Below are positions 17,124 through 25,330 of a DNA stretch of 64,000 nt, piece by piece. Numbering within the stretch: position 1 is the first letter of the stretch; every line of letters starts with the position of its first letter. The translations under genes were made by a program, and so were the position numbers. The notes under the pieces are model-generated. The model worked only from the letters and a program-made list of their open reading frames with translations, did no database searches and was not told the origin of the DNA. The DNA is from Boseongicola aestuarii (GTDB lineage Bacteria > Pseudomonadota > Alphaproteobacteria > Rhodobacterales > Rhodobacteraceae), in NCBI RefSeq assembly GCF_900184815.1, contig NZ_FXXQ01000006.1:124001-188000 (forward strand), read 5' to 3'.

Positions 17124-18188
17124 TTACTGAGGGGGCGCGGCGCCTAGGCGGTTGATCTGAGCGCAAAGAACAGATGCGGCACTGAGGCTCCTTGCTGTTG
17201 CCTTTGCCATTTCCGGCAAGATCATCCATTCAAGCATCCAAGCAGCTCCAGAACGCTCCTGTTCGTGTATCAAGGCATGGTGCATACCGCTGATCTGTGT
17301 CGCGTTGAAACGGGCCAAGGTAACAAGAAGTTCAGCAAGTACAGGGTTTTGTTTGTGCGGCATGGCTGATGACCCACCCCCGCCGGACAAGCCGATTTCA
17401 TCCACGCCCTGTTGGGCCATCAGACAAATGTCCTGACCCATCTTTCCGACGGACCCGCTGATAAGAGACAAGAGATTGGCATATTCGGCCAAGGCGTCGC
17501 GTGTCGCGTGCCAAGATCCGGAGGCTGATCCAAGATTGAGCTCTGTGGCCATCTCAATCGCGATTTCGGCTGTATGCGGAGCGAGCGGAGTTCCATTGCC
17601 AACGGGGCCACCCAATTGCAGGAGTTCGACGCGGCCGCGCATTTGATCCAGTCGCTTCAGATGCGTCTGAAGGGGGTGGGACCAAGTCCGCAGGCGGTCC
17701 GAGACAGTAATCGGCAAGGCGGCCTGCATACGCGTTCGCCCCATGAGAGAATGATTGCCGAACCGTCTGGAAAGGTCCTCGATGGTTTCGCTCAATTCTG
17801 TCAGGCGTGCGTGCAACAAAACGTTGAAAGCGCGAAGTGTCAGGGCCAATGCGCTGTCGAGAACGTCTTGCGACGTTGCACCCTTATGCACGGCGTCACT
17901 GTTCTCGCCGATCATAGCCCGGAGTTGCGAGACCAATGCCGGAATTGGAACACCATCCGTAGCACTTCCCCGTCGAAGGTTCTCAAGATCAACCGGGAAA
18001 GCTGCAATCCGGTCTGCAATATCGTCGGCAATCTCAATCGGATAGATTCCAACACGCCCCAACGCGCGGGCGAGGGCGGCTTCGAACGCACGCATATGTT
18101 TCAGCTGATTGTCGGGCGACCAAATCTGAAGGGCCTCATCGTCAGAAAAAATGCCGCTTAGCCAAGGGTGGTCAAATGCATTGCTCAT
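17124..18188 (-). CDS. pcaB: 3-carboxy-cis,cis-muconate cycloisomerase (PcaB)
   Basis: 354 residues of the fumarase/adenylosuccinate lyase superfamily. HKGATSQD at residues 101-108 and the signature loop GGSSAMPHKQNP at ~271-282 are diagnostic; the TSQD and PHKQNP forms are those of PcaB. PcaB lactonises 3-carboxy-muconate from protocatechuate 3,4-cleavage to gamma-carboxymuconolactone. At 354 residues it lacks the ~90-residue C-terminal segment of Pseudomonas PcaB (~450). It is convergent with galD and downstream of a BKACE gene. No pcaGH, pcaC, pcaD or pcaIJ is in the window, so the rest of the branch must be elsewhere. Confidence 0.88.
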   Translation of the reverse strand: MSNAFDHPWLSGIFSDDEALQIWSPDNQLKHMRAFEAALARALGRVGIYPIEIADDIADRIAAFPVDLENLRRGSATDGVPIPALVSQLRAMIGENSDAVHKGATSQDVLDSALALTLRAFNVLLHARLTELSETIEDLSRRFGNHSLMGRTRMQAALPITVSDRLRTWSHPLQTHLKRLDQMRGRVELLQLGGPVGNGTPLAPHTAEIAIEMATELNLGSASGSWHATRDALAEYANLLSLISGSVGKMGQDICLMAQQGVDEIGLSGGGGSSAMPHKQNPVLAELLVTLARFNATQISGMHHALIHEQERSGAAWMLEWMILPEMAKATARSLSAASVLCAQINRLGAAPPQ

Positions 18189-18282
18189 TGAAGGGCCTCA
18201 TCCATGCGCGGGAGCAAAGCGCATATAGCGCTAATGCCGGCGGCTTCGGCAAACAATGGCCAGTTCACTTGCACCCGATTAG

Positions 18283-19122
18283 TCAAACCGCAACCTGTTT
18301 CAGTCCCAGGATTTGCCGTGCCTCAGACCAAGTGGCTACCGCGCGCTCGTATCGGTCGCAAAGGTCAACCACGCGCTCTACGAGAGCCGCATTGGACGGC
18401 GCAAGTGTTTCCCGGTCAATCCGGACGTTGTCTTCGAGGCCCGTGCGGGCATGGCCGCCTGACGAGACCGCCCAATCGTTAAGTGTAATCTGCTCCGCTC
18501 CGATTCCGGCTGCGCACCAAGGCACGTTCTGTCCGAACAGGCGTTTGACGGTCTTGATGTAGAAGTCGAAAACCTCGCGATCGACGGGCATCGAGTTTTT
18601 CACCCCCATGACAAATTGCACATATGGTGTTTCGTTGATCCGGCCATCGGCATGCATTTTTGCTGCTTGAAAAATGTGACTAAGGTCGAAGGCTTCGATC
18701 TCGGGCTTCACTTCGTAGGTCTGCATTTCCGCGGCTAGCCAGTCCACCAGATCGGGTGGATTTTCATAGACTCTGGTCGGGAAGTTGTTTGATCCAACCG
18801 ATAAAGACGCCATGTCGGGGTGAAGAGGCAGCATTCCGCCGCGAGCTTTGCCGGCTCCGGAGCGACCGCCAGTCGAGAACTGGATGATCATGCCGGGGCA
18901 GTGTTTCTCGACGCCTTCCTTCAACGCCGCAAATTTCGCAGGGTCGGAGGATGGTGTTTCGTCTTCGTTTCGCACATGCGCATGGACAATCGAGGCTCCA
19001 GCTTCGAACGCTTCATGCGTGCTTTCTATTTGCTCGGACACTGTGATCGGCACGGCGGGATTGTTGGCCCTCGTCGGCAGCGACCCGGTGATCGCTACGC
19101 AGATGATGCAGGGGGGTGTCAT
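18283..19122 (-). CDS. Beta-keto acid cleavage enzyme (BKACE, DUF849)
   Basis: 279 residues. VAITGSLPTRANNPAVP at the N-terminus and ASIVHAHVRNEDE at ~44-56 match the BKACE family; His47 and His49 are the expected zinc ligands. STGGR and a central SVGSNNFP segment complete the TIM-barrel signature. BKACEs condense a beta-keto acid with acetyl-CoA and split it to acetoacetate plus a new CoA ester, as in Kce of lysine fermentation. Beside pcaB the obvious candidate is beta-ketoadipate, giving succinyl-CoA and acetoacetate, which would replace PcaIJ/PcaF. That substrate is inference. It precedes pcaB in transcription with a 94-bp gap. Confidence 0.85.
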   Translation of the reverse strand: MTPPCIICVAITGSLPTRANNPAVPITVSEQIESTHEAFEAGASIVHAHVRNEDETPSSDPAKFAALKEGVEKHCPGMIIQFSTGGRSGAGKARGGMLPLHPDMASLSVGSNNFPTRVYENPPDLVDWLAAEMQTYEVKPEIEAFDLSHIFQAAKMHADGRINETPYVQFVMGVKNSMPVDREVFDFYIKTVKRLFGQNVPWCAAGIGAEQITLNDWAVSSGGHARTGLEDNVRIDRETLAPSNAALVERVVDLCDRYERAVATWSEARQILGLKQVAV

Positions 19123-19477
19123 TGCAAAATAGTGTCCTGTGCTTCGTTTTCGATCTGTCTAGTAAGCTTTGCCGTCTGCTTGGTCTATCATCAGCTAAAA
19201 GGAACGACATGGTCCATCGTTTATCTGCGATTGGTACGGTTCTTCGATACGGGTTTCTGATTCTTGGCGCGGCCTACGAGCGCGTTCTTCAGGACATGGC
19301 GACGGGCTCTTATCTCTTGTTCAAAGCGGTCTTCCAAAATGAACTGCTCCTTGTTGCCATCTGACGGGGTCATCCTAACCACAATTCAATGGATTTGAAA
19401 TTGGTGGTCTTGCTTGCCGGGGAAGCCCTGTTCGAGAAAAAAGTTAAACGATGCAATGGTTCAACGATTTCTTGTTC
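19123..19477. other. 355-bp intergenic region between BKACE and GntR genes
   Basis: This holds the upstream region of the BKACE-pcaB pair and the 3' side of the GntR gene, both on the minus strand. I see no protein-like frame (the 82-codon frame at 19116-19364 has no ribosome-binding site or family resemblance), no strong inverted repeat and no clear terminator. A promoter for BKACE-pcaB is expected here. Confidence 0.5.
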
Positions 19478-20191
19478 CTAGACAAAGAGTGAAGTGTACA
19501 CCGGGATTTGATTGGCGTGTTCACGCATTAGCGTCTCTGCCCGGTAGGGGTCTTGGCGTTCGATCGCGTCGAGGATGAGCCTGTGCTGCATATTACCAAA
19601 ACGCAGTCGATTCAGTTCCTCGAATGTTTTTGCCTCGTTGAACACTACTGTTCCGAGCCTGAGCAGCGGCAGGTATTCAAGGCGAGTGACGGCGAGGCCA
19701 ACAAAATCATTTCCACAGCCCTGCATTATTCGCCCGTGAAAAACGACATTGATATCCTGATAGCGTTGAATGATTTCGGCGGCCGTGCGAGCGCTCTGCA
19801 GAATGGCGTCAATTTCTGCAATTCCTTCGTTCAGAGTTCGTGCGCTTTCTTCGTCGATACCCGTTCGGGCGAGTGTTCCTGCAGCCAAACCTTCTAGCAC
19901 TCCTCTGACTTCATAGGCCTTGGCCAAATCCTCGGAGTTGAACGCAAGTACTGTATAGCCCCGGCCGTCGCGTTTGCGTATCAGGCCTTCGACTTCCAAT
20001 GCGCGCAAGGCAAGCCTTGCCGGAGTGCGGGAGACGTCGAACATTTTCGAGATAAGCACTTCGCTTATTTTTGAATCAGGTTCGAGCGATCCGTCCAATA
20101 TCATCTGTCTTAGCGAAACCACTACCCGTTTGTCTGCGGTCACAAGTGTGCCGTCGGGGCTGAATGCCTCGGTGCGGTCCGGTTGGTTCAT
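19478..20191 (-). CDS. GntR-family (FCD) transcriptional regulator
   Basis: 237 residues if started at the ATG at 20191, which has AAGGTGAT upstream; an in-frame GTG at 20200 would add three residues. The winged helix spans ~25-90 (ILDGSLEPDSKISE, then MFDVSRTPARLALRALEVEGL), followed by a helical FCD domain with the family Asp/His metal residues (DINVVFHGRI; MREHAN near the end). It is divergent from the Liv-type ABC operon and probably controls it. The effector is likely an aromatic compound or metabolite (inference). Confidence 0.9.
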   Translation of the reverse strand: MNQPDRTEAFSPDGTLVTADKRVVVSLRQMILDGSLEPDSKISEVLISKMFDVSRTPARLALRALEVEGLIRKRDGRGYTVLAFNSEDLAKAYEVRGVLEGLAAGTLARTGIDEESARTLNEGIAEIDAILQSARTAAEIIQRYQDINVVFHGRIMQGCGNDFVGLAVTRLEYLPLLRLGTVVFNEAKTFEELNRLRFGNMQHRLILDAIERQDPYRAETLMREHANQIPVYTSLFV

Positions 20192-20377
20192 AAATATCAC
20201 CTTGGGAGCTCGGATTCGTATCCATAATACAAAGAAAGTGCGCCGTCAGAAGTAATAATCGTTGTTAAGTTCGAGTTAATGGATGCAAACTTACTCCAAT
20301 AGCAGAATTCGCCCTTTACGAATCATCTTCGCAAAAGAAGGCGAACCAAAGACGTGATAATTGTCAGGGAGGACACT
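20192..20377. promoter_or_regulatory. Divergent promoter region with a GTAT/ATAC inverted element
   Basis: 186 bp separate the GntR gene from the ABC binding-protein gene. GTATCCATAATAC at 20218-20230 has GTAT and ATAC arms and lies 27-39 bp upstream of the regulator start, a suitable place for an autoregulatory GntR site. The rest is AT-rich compared with the coding DNA around it, as expected for two back-to-back promoters. No exact -35/-10 pair is convincing. Confidence 0.45.
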
Positions 20378-21586
20378 ATGATCCGTAGAAGTCTTATGAA
20401 AATTGCAGCGGCCGGGCTTGTCGCATCAAGCGCACTTGTTGCAAGTGCCGCCGCCGCACAGGATGTTATCAAGGTGGGGGCGATCGCTCCAAAAACCGGG
20501 CCGTTGGCTGGTGGTGCTGTGGTGACGCAATGGCCAAATGTTCAGCTTTGGGTCGAACAGGTCAATGCCCGCGGCGGGTTGGATGTTGGTGGCAAGAAAA
20601 TGACCATCGAATTGATCGAATACGATGACAAAACCAACCCCGGCGAACACATCAAGTTGGCCCAGCGATTGGCCGAACAAGATCAGGTCGATTTCATCGT
20701 CGCTCCCTATGGGACGGGGTTCAACATCGCAAGCGCTCCGATTTATGGCCGCTACGGTTATCCCATGATTGCGGTTTCAGCGATCACCGACAAGATGGAG
20801 GAGTTGACCGAACGTTATCCCAACCTTTTCTTTACGCTTGGAACCACGACGGCGTTTGTCGATGGCGTCAAAGAAATTCTGGTTGAGCAGCGAGAAGCGG
20901 GCGCAATCGGCAACGAGATCGCCATGGTGAATGTGGCGGATGCGTTCGGGATCGAACTTGCGGATCGTGCGCGCGAGCTGTTCACGGAAGCGGGGTTCGA
21001 ACTGGTTTACGACAAGTCTTATCCGCTAGGCACACCTGATCTGTCGCCGGTGATGAAAGGTGCCAAGGATTCTGGCGCAAAAGCATTTGTGGCATGGTCT
21101 TATCCGCCAGACAGCTTTGGTCTGGCAGAGCAGGCAATCATCGAGGACCTTGATGTTTCGGTCTACTATTCAGCCGTGGCGACAAGTTTCCCAGCCTTCA
21201 GTGGCGCCTATGGTGGTAAGATCAACAACGTCTTGGGTGCCGGCGGCACCAATGTCGATGACCCAAAGGTCGCGGAATACCGCGCTGCACACCTGGAAGT
21301 AACTGGCAAAGTTCCCGATTACTGGGCATCGGCCAACACCTATGCCGCGCTGCAAATTCTTGAGCAGGCCATCGAGGGAGCAGGAACTCTGGATAGAGAT
21401 GTCGTCACTCAGTACATCAAGGACAATTCCTTTGATACGGTGATGGGTGATCTGTCCTTTGAAAACAACGTAAGCCATAAATTTTGGTCCGTTGGCCAAT
21501 GGCAAGATGGTGTTTTCCGGGGCGTGAAAGGCTCGAACGTTGATGGTGCCGTGCCAGTTCGTCTGAAGGAAGGTTGGGCCGAATAA
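20378..21586 (+). CDS. ABC transporter substrate-binding protein, branched-chain/aromatic type
   Basis: 402 residues from ATG 20378, preceded by CAGGGAGG; the GTG at 20354 is upstream of that site and rejected. A Sec signal peptide ends near ASAAAA-Q (residue ~29). The mature protein begins VIKVGAIAPKTGPLAGG and carries the periplasmic type I fold of LivJ-like proteins. FIVAPYGTGFN, in place of LivJ's G-x-x-x-S-x-x-x, hints at a ligand other than leucine. In alphaproteobacteria this family also carries benzoate, coumarate and other aromatics, which fits the aldehyde and alcohol dehydrogenases in the same operon. Confidence 0.9.
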   Translation: MIRRSLMKIAAAGLVASSALVASAAAAQDVIKVGAIAPKTGPLAGGAVVTQWPNVQLWVEQVNARGGLDVGGKKMTIELIEYDDKTNPGEHIKLAQRLAEQDQVDFIVAPYGTGFNIASAPIYGRYGYPMIAVSAITDKMEELTERYPNLFFTLGTTTAFVDGVKEILVEQREAGAIGNEIAMVNVADAFGIELADRARELFTEAGFELVYDKSYPLGTPDLSPVMKGAKDSGAKAFVAWSYPPDSFGLAEQAIIEDLDVSVYYSAVATSFPAFSGAYGGKINNVLGAGGTNVDDPKVAEYRAAHLEVTGKVPDYWASANTYAALQILEQAIEGAGTLDRDVVTQYIKDNSFDTVMGDLSFENNVSHKFWSVGQWQDGVFRGVKGSNVDGAVPVRLKEGWAE

Positions 21587-21607
21587 TCCCAAAATGAAAC
21601 GCAAACG

Positions 21608-21641
21608 CCCGGCACTGATTTGGTGCCGGGTGCCTGCTTTT
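21608..21641 (+). terminator. Intercistronic hairpin/attenuator after the binding-protein gene
   Basis: CCCGGCAC (21608-21615) pairs perfectly with GTGCCGGG (21623-21630) around a 7-base loop, and TGCCTGCTTTT follows. It sits between the binding-protein and LivH-like genes, where partial termination would give the usual excess of binding protein over permease. Confidence 0.7.
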
Positions 21642-21658
21642 GGACACCGCAACCACCC

Positions 21659-22525
21659 ATGCTAGATATAGTCGTCTCCGGCCTATTGCTATCAGGCACC
21701 TATGCGCTCGTCGCGATGGGGCTAAATTTGCAATACGGAGTGGCCCGGATCATGAATCTCGCCAACGGCGAAATTCTGATCCTTGGTGCATTGGCGTCCT
21801 TTTGGTTTTATACGACCTCTCAAGTGAGCCCGTTGCTGACGTTGGTGTTCATTACGCCCGCAAGCTTTGTCGTAAACTGGCTGATTTATCGCTTTTTGCT
21901 TACGCCTCTGGTCAGGCGCGCAAAGACGCAAGGAGCACTTGAGGTCGATTCAATCCTCGCGACGTTTGGAATGTCGTTCATCATCATCGGCATTGTAGTG
22001 TCAATTGAGGGCGGCTTCTTTGCCTACAATTTCTTGCTAGACCCGATATCAATCATTGGCTCAACGACGTCGCTTAACCGCCTTGTGGCGTTCGTTATCG
22101 CCTGCGCGATCGGGCTGGCGCTTTATTTGTGGCTGAATCTCAGCCGTTCAGGTGTCGCAGTGAGAGCCGTCTCGGTATCGACGGAGGCTGCGGGGCTCGT
22201 TGGCATAAATGTGCCGCGAGTGTCCGCTTTTGCCTTTGCTTTGGGCGGTGCGATCACTGCAGCAGGCGGGGTCTTGATTTCAACGTTCATCACACTTGAT
22301 GGTTCGATTGGCGTGGTATTCACACTCAAAGCGCTCATCATCGTCATCATGGGGGGTGTGGGGGATGTGCGCGGCGCCATCGTAGCGGCGCTGATCCTGG
22401 GGTTGGTCGAGACGGCGGTTGCCACGCTTATCGATCCCGGGCTGACACTGGCCGCAGCCTATCTGATGTTCATTCTGGTTTTGCTGTTTCGACCAGAGGG
22501 TTTGTTCGGAAGGCGTGCAACATGA
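21659..22525 (+). CDS. livH: Branched-chain-type ABC permease (LivH)
   Basis: 288 residues from ATG 21659. About eight hydrophobic membrane segments. The family motif GLNLQYGVARIMNLANGE near residues 21-38 matches the LivH G-L-x-L-x-x-G-x-x-x-x-x-N-x-A-x-G pattern, and the EAA-like loop SVSTEAAGLVGINVPRVSAFAFALGG contacts the ATPases. It forms one half of the membrane channel. The stop overlaps the LivM ATG (ATGA at 22522-22525). Confidence 0.92.
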   Translation: MLDIVVSGLLLSGTYALVAMGLNLQYGVARIMNLANGEILILGALASFWFYTTSQVSPLLTLVFITPASFVVNWLIYRFLLTPLVRRAKTQGALEVDSILATFGMSFIIIGIVVSIEGGFFAYNFLLDPISIIGSTTSLNRLVAFVIACAIGLALYLWLNLSRSGVAVRAVSVSTEAAGLVGINVPRVSAFAFALGGAITAAGGVLISTFITLDGSIGVVFTLKALIIVIMGGVGDVRGAIVAALILGLVETAVATLIDPGLTLAAAYLMFILVLLFRPEGLFGRRAT

Positions 22526-23454
22526 AGCCAGCCGGAATGAGCGAACTTGTTTGGGCGGCTGTCTTGGTGTTTGTGGCAGCCTTCCTGCCCTGGATGGTAA
22601 ATGGATATTGGCTGTCGATTGGCGTGACAGCCATGATGTATATTGCGCTGTCGACTTCATGGGTGATGTTCTCCGGGCCAACGCATTATATTTCGCTGGC
22701 AACTGGAGCGTTCTTTGGTGTTGGTGGTTATCTGGTTGGTGCGGGCATGAGCGACTATCAGCAATCCTTCTGGTTGATGGCGGTAATTGCGCCCATTGTC
22801 GGGGCGATTTTGGCTGCTCTGATCGGATTTGCCACGCTGCGGCTTTCGGGCGTCTATTTCGTGATTTTCACGCTAGGTCTTGCGGAGATGATCCGCAACG
22901 TCGTGAGCTGGGTGCAGAATAATTTTCTGGGCTCGCGCGGTCTGTATGTTTTGACGGATTTTCGCGATCAGCACATTTATTGGATGCTGCTGGCCGTGGC
23001 TGCGGTGGTTTACCTATTGGGCTGGTTTATCAGCCGTTCGCGAATTGGGTTCGCGCTCAGAATCATCGGCGGTGACGAAACGGTAGCCAGGCATGTTGGG
23101 ATAAACACTGCGACGGCAAAGGTAATCTTATTCACGACAACGGGTTTTTTCGCAGCCTTGGTGGGGGCAATCATTGCGCCGCGTTGGAGTTATATCGAAC
23201 CAAATCAAGTTTTCTCTCCGCAATTGAGTTTCCTTGTTGTCATCATGGCGCTCTTGGGTGGAGCGGGTCGACTCTGGGGGCCGCTGGTCGGAGTGATCCC
23301 GTTCACGATCCTTTGGGAATGGGTCGCGATCCAGTTTCCGAACCAGTCGACGCTGTTCCTTGGATTGTGTTTCTTGCTTATCGTCTATGCGCTGCCGCAT
23401 GGCATGGTCGGGCGCATCGAAGAACTGCGAGCGCGGATGAGGAGAGGCGCATGA
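22522..23454 (+). CDS. livM: Branched-chain-type ABC permease (LivM)
   Basis: 310 residues, roughly ten hydrophobic segments. YISLATGAFFGVGGYLVG and LRLSGVYFVIFTLGLAEMIRN are standard LivM motifs, and RIIGGDETVARHVGINTATAK is the coupling-helix (EAA) region. Partner of LivH in the channel. A 4-bp overlap couples it to the next ATPase gene (ATGA at 23451-23454). Confidence 0.92.
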   Translation: MKPAGMSELVWAAVLVFVAAFLPWMVNGYWLSIGVTAMMYIALSTSWVMFSGPTHYISLATGAFFGVGGYLVGAGMSDYQQSFWLMAVIAPIVGAILAALIGFATLRLSGVYFVIFTLGLAEMIRNVVSWVQNNFLGSRGLYVLTDFRDQHIYWMLLAVAAVVYLLGWFISRSRIGFALRIIGGDETVARHVGINTATAKVILFTTTGFFAALVGAIIAPRWSYIEPNQVFSPQLSFLVVIMALLGGAGRLWGPLVGVIPFTILWEWVAIQFPNQSTLFLGLCFLLIVYALPHGMVGRIEELRARMRRGA

Positions 23455-24188
23455 GACAGTCGGGTGCGATCCTTTCGGTCAAGGGCGTGACCAAGCGCTT
23501 CGGCGGTCTGGTGGCTGTATCCAACATGTCGTTTGATGTGGCCGAGCACGAAATGGTGGGGGTGATTGGACCGAACGGGTCGGGCAAGACCACGATGATG
23601 AATATGATCTCGGGCGCGTTCAAACCCTCGGAGGGTCGGATTTCCATGAAGGGCCGGGTAATATCGGATCTTCCGGCTCAAAGGATTGCGCGCGAAGGTG
23701 TGGGGCGCACATTCCAGCTTGTTCGCTTGTTACCGGGGCTATCGGTCTTGGAAAATGTCAAAGCGGGGGCGGTGTTTGGACATCGCAAGCGTTGGGGAAG
23801 GGAAGCGGACGACTTTGCCCACGATATGCTCGATCGGGTAGGGCTTGATGCCATGTCGCACGCGCCAGTCTCTTCGCTAACGTATATTGATCAGAAACGC
23901 GTGGAACTGGCGCGCACTTTGGCCGGTGAACCGGAGATTTTGCTTTTGGACGAATGGCTTGCCGGCCTTAATCCCACTGAATTGGAAACCGGCGTCGAGT
24001 TGATCCATGCGTTGCGTGACGAGGGCCGCACTGTGGTTATGGTGGAGCATGTGATGGATGCGATCCGTTCGCTTTGTGATCGCTGTGTGGTGATGTCTTC
24101 AGGTGCCAAAATTGCCGAAGGCTCGCCGGACGAAGTTTTGTCTAACCGCGAAGTGATCCGCGCTTATCTGGGGGATGACGATGCTTGA
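23451..24188 (+). CDS. livG: ABC transporter ATP-binding protein (LivG)
   Basis: 245 residues from ATG 23451, overlapping livM. Walker A GPNGSGKTT, the LivG-type long insertion containing GVGRTFQLVRLLPGLSVLENV, Walker B EILLLDEW and switch His in VEHVMD are present. The signature region reads SLTYIDQKRVELART rather than a clean LSxGQ, so the canonical signature serine-glycine pair is not obvious, and the Walker B is followed by W-L rather than P; both are worth noting. Otherwise a normal LivG. Confidence 0.9.
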   Translation: MRQSGAILSVKGVTKRFGGLVAVSNMSFDVAEHEMVGVIGPNGSGKTTMMNMISGAFKPSEGRISMKGRVISDLPAQRIAREGVGRTFQLVRLLPGLSVLENVKAGAVFGHRKRWGREADDFAHDMLDRVGLDAMSHAPVSSLTYIDQKRVELARTLAGEPEILLLDEWLAGLNPTELETGVELIHALRDEGRTVVMVEHVMDAIRSLCDRCVVMSSGAKIAEGSPDEVLSNREVIRAYLGDDDA

Positions 24189-25329
24189 GGTGCGAAATCT
24201 GACCGCAGCCTACGGGCAGCACCCCGCCTTGAAGGACGTCAGCTTGACCGTTGGAGCGGGCGAAATCGTCGTGATCCTTGGGGCCAATGGGGCGGGCAAG
24301 TCGACGCTTCTACGCGCCATTTCGGGGATTTGCGAAGGTAAGGTTGGCGGCGAAGTGATGCTGGGTGGTCAGTTGTTGTCGGGGCATAGCTCGGATGAGA
24401 TTGTCGAACGCGGTGTCGCCTTGGTGCCGGAAGGGCGCGGGATTTTTGGCGATCTTACGGTCAAAGAAAACCTGTTACTCGGCGCTTATCCGGCTCGGGC
24501 GCGGTCTGATGAGGCGGCCAATCTGGATCGCGTTTTGGGGTTGTTTCCAAAACTGCGTGAGCGGCAGGGCCAGGTGGCGCGTACGATGTCAGGAGGCGAG
24601 CAGCAAATGGTTGCGATCGGGCGTGCGATGATGTCGGCACCGGACATCTTGATGCTGGACGAACCGTCGCTAGGGCTGTCCCCGCTTTTGTGCAAGGAGC
24701 TTTTTCAGAACCTCGCGCATGTTAAAGACCTTGGGATCGGTGTTTTGCTGGTCGAGCAGAATGCCAAGCAGAGCCTTGCGATTGCGGATCGCGGGTACCT
24801 CCTAGAAAACACACAGATCGTCCACGAAGATAAAGCAGACCGTCTTGCCAAAGACCCTGCGGTTCAAAAGGCTTATCTCGGGGCGACGAGCAAAGCAGCA
24901 ACAAAGACAAACGCGAAATCCGCGCCCCGGCACTCTGCCGAGCCCGCGCCTGCTGTTCGGTTTTCGAGCATTTCGGCAACACCGCGACGCACGGCCGAGC
25001 AGCAGATCGGCATGTCCATCGACGATATGGTGCGAAACGCGGCACGCCAATCAGCAAGCGCGCCGCGCGGCATTGCTCCGGACGTTGCATTGGCCGCCGA
25101 TAGATTGGCGAAAGACCGGCTCTCGGTCGTGATCAAAGACATTGAAGCGGCGGCAAAATCAGCGCGAAACCGCAAAGCAAACAAACCACCAACACCTAGT
25201 ACACCATCTTATTCATCTGCACCGCAAGGGGCCGAAGACGAAGGACCAGCACCTGTCATTGAGGTCTACAGACGACCTGTGGTGGAGGTCTATCGTCGCC
25301 GTCCTTCCGGTCAATTCGAAAGGGACTAG
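24181..25329 (+). CDS. livF: ABC transporter ATP-binding protein (LivF) with long C-terminal extension
   Basis: 382 residues from ATG 24181 (GGGGG 6 bp before it); an ATG two codons earlier is possible. Residues ~1-235 are a complete LivF: Walker A GANGAGKST, QQ-type Q-loop region, signature MSGGEQQM, Walker B LMLDEPSLGLSP and VEQNA. LivF normally ends there. Here ~150 further residues follow, rich in Ala, Ser, Pro, Lys and Arg, with a helical stretch (MSIDDMVRNAARQ; ALAADRLAKDRLSVVIKDIE) and two copies of a V/I-E-V-Y-R-R motif at the end. The extension has no domain I can name. The stop is one base before the aldehyde dehydrogenase ATG. Confidence 0.9.
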   Translation: MLEVRNLTAAYGQHPALKDVSLTVGAGEIVVILGANGAGKSTLLRAISGICEGKVGGEVMLGGQLLSGHSSDEIVERGVALVPEGRGIFGDLTVKENLLLGAYPARARSDEAANLDRVLGLFPKLRERQGQVARTMSGGEQQMVAIGRAMMSAPDILMLDEPSLGLSPLLCKELFQNLAHVKDLGIGVLLVEQNAKQSLAIADRGYLLENTQIVHEDKADRLAKDPAVQKAYLGATSKAATKTNAKSAPRHSAEPAPAVRFSSISATPRRTAEQQIGMSIDDMVRNAARQSASAPRGIAPDVALAADRLAKDRLSVVIKDIEAAAKSARNRKANKPPTPSTPSYSSAPQGAEDEGPAPVIEVYRRPVVEVYRRRPSGQFERD

Positions 25330-25330
25330 A

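Noticed and set aside
19116-19364. An 82-codon plus-strand gene between BKACE and GntR
   Set aside because: No ribosome-binding site, no family resemblance, and it starts inside the end of an opposite-strand promoter region.
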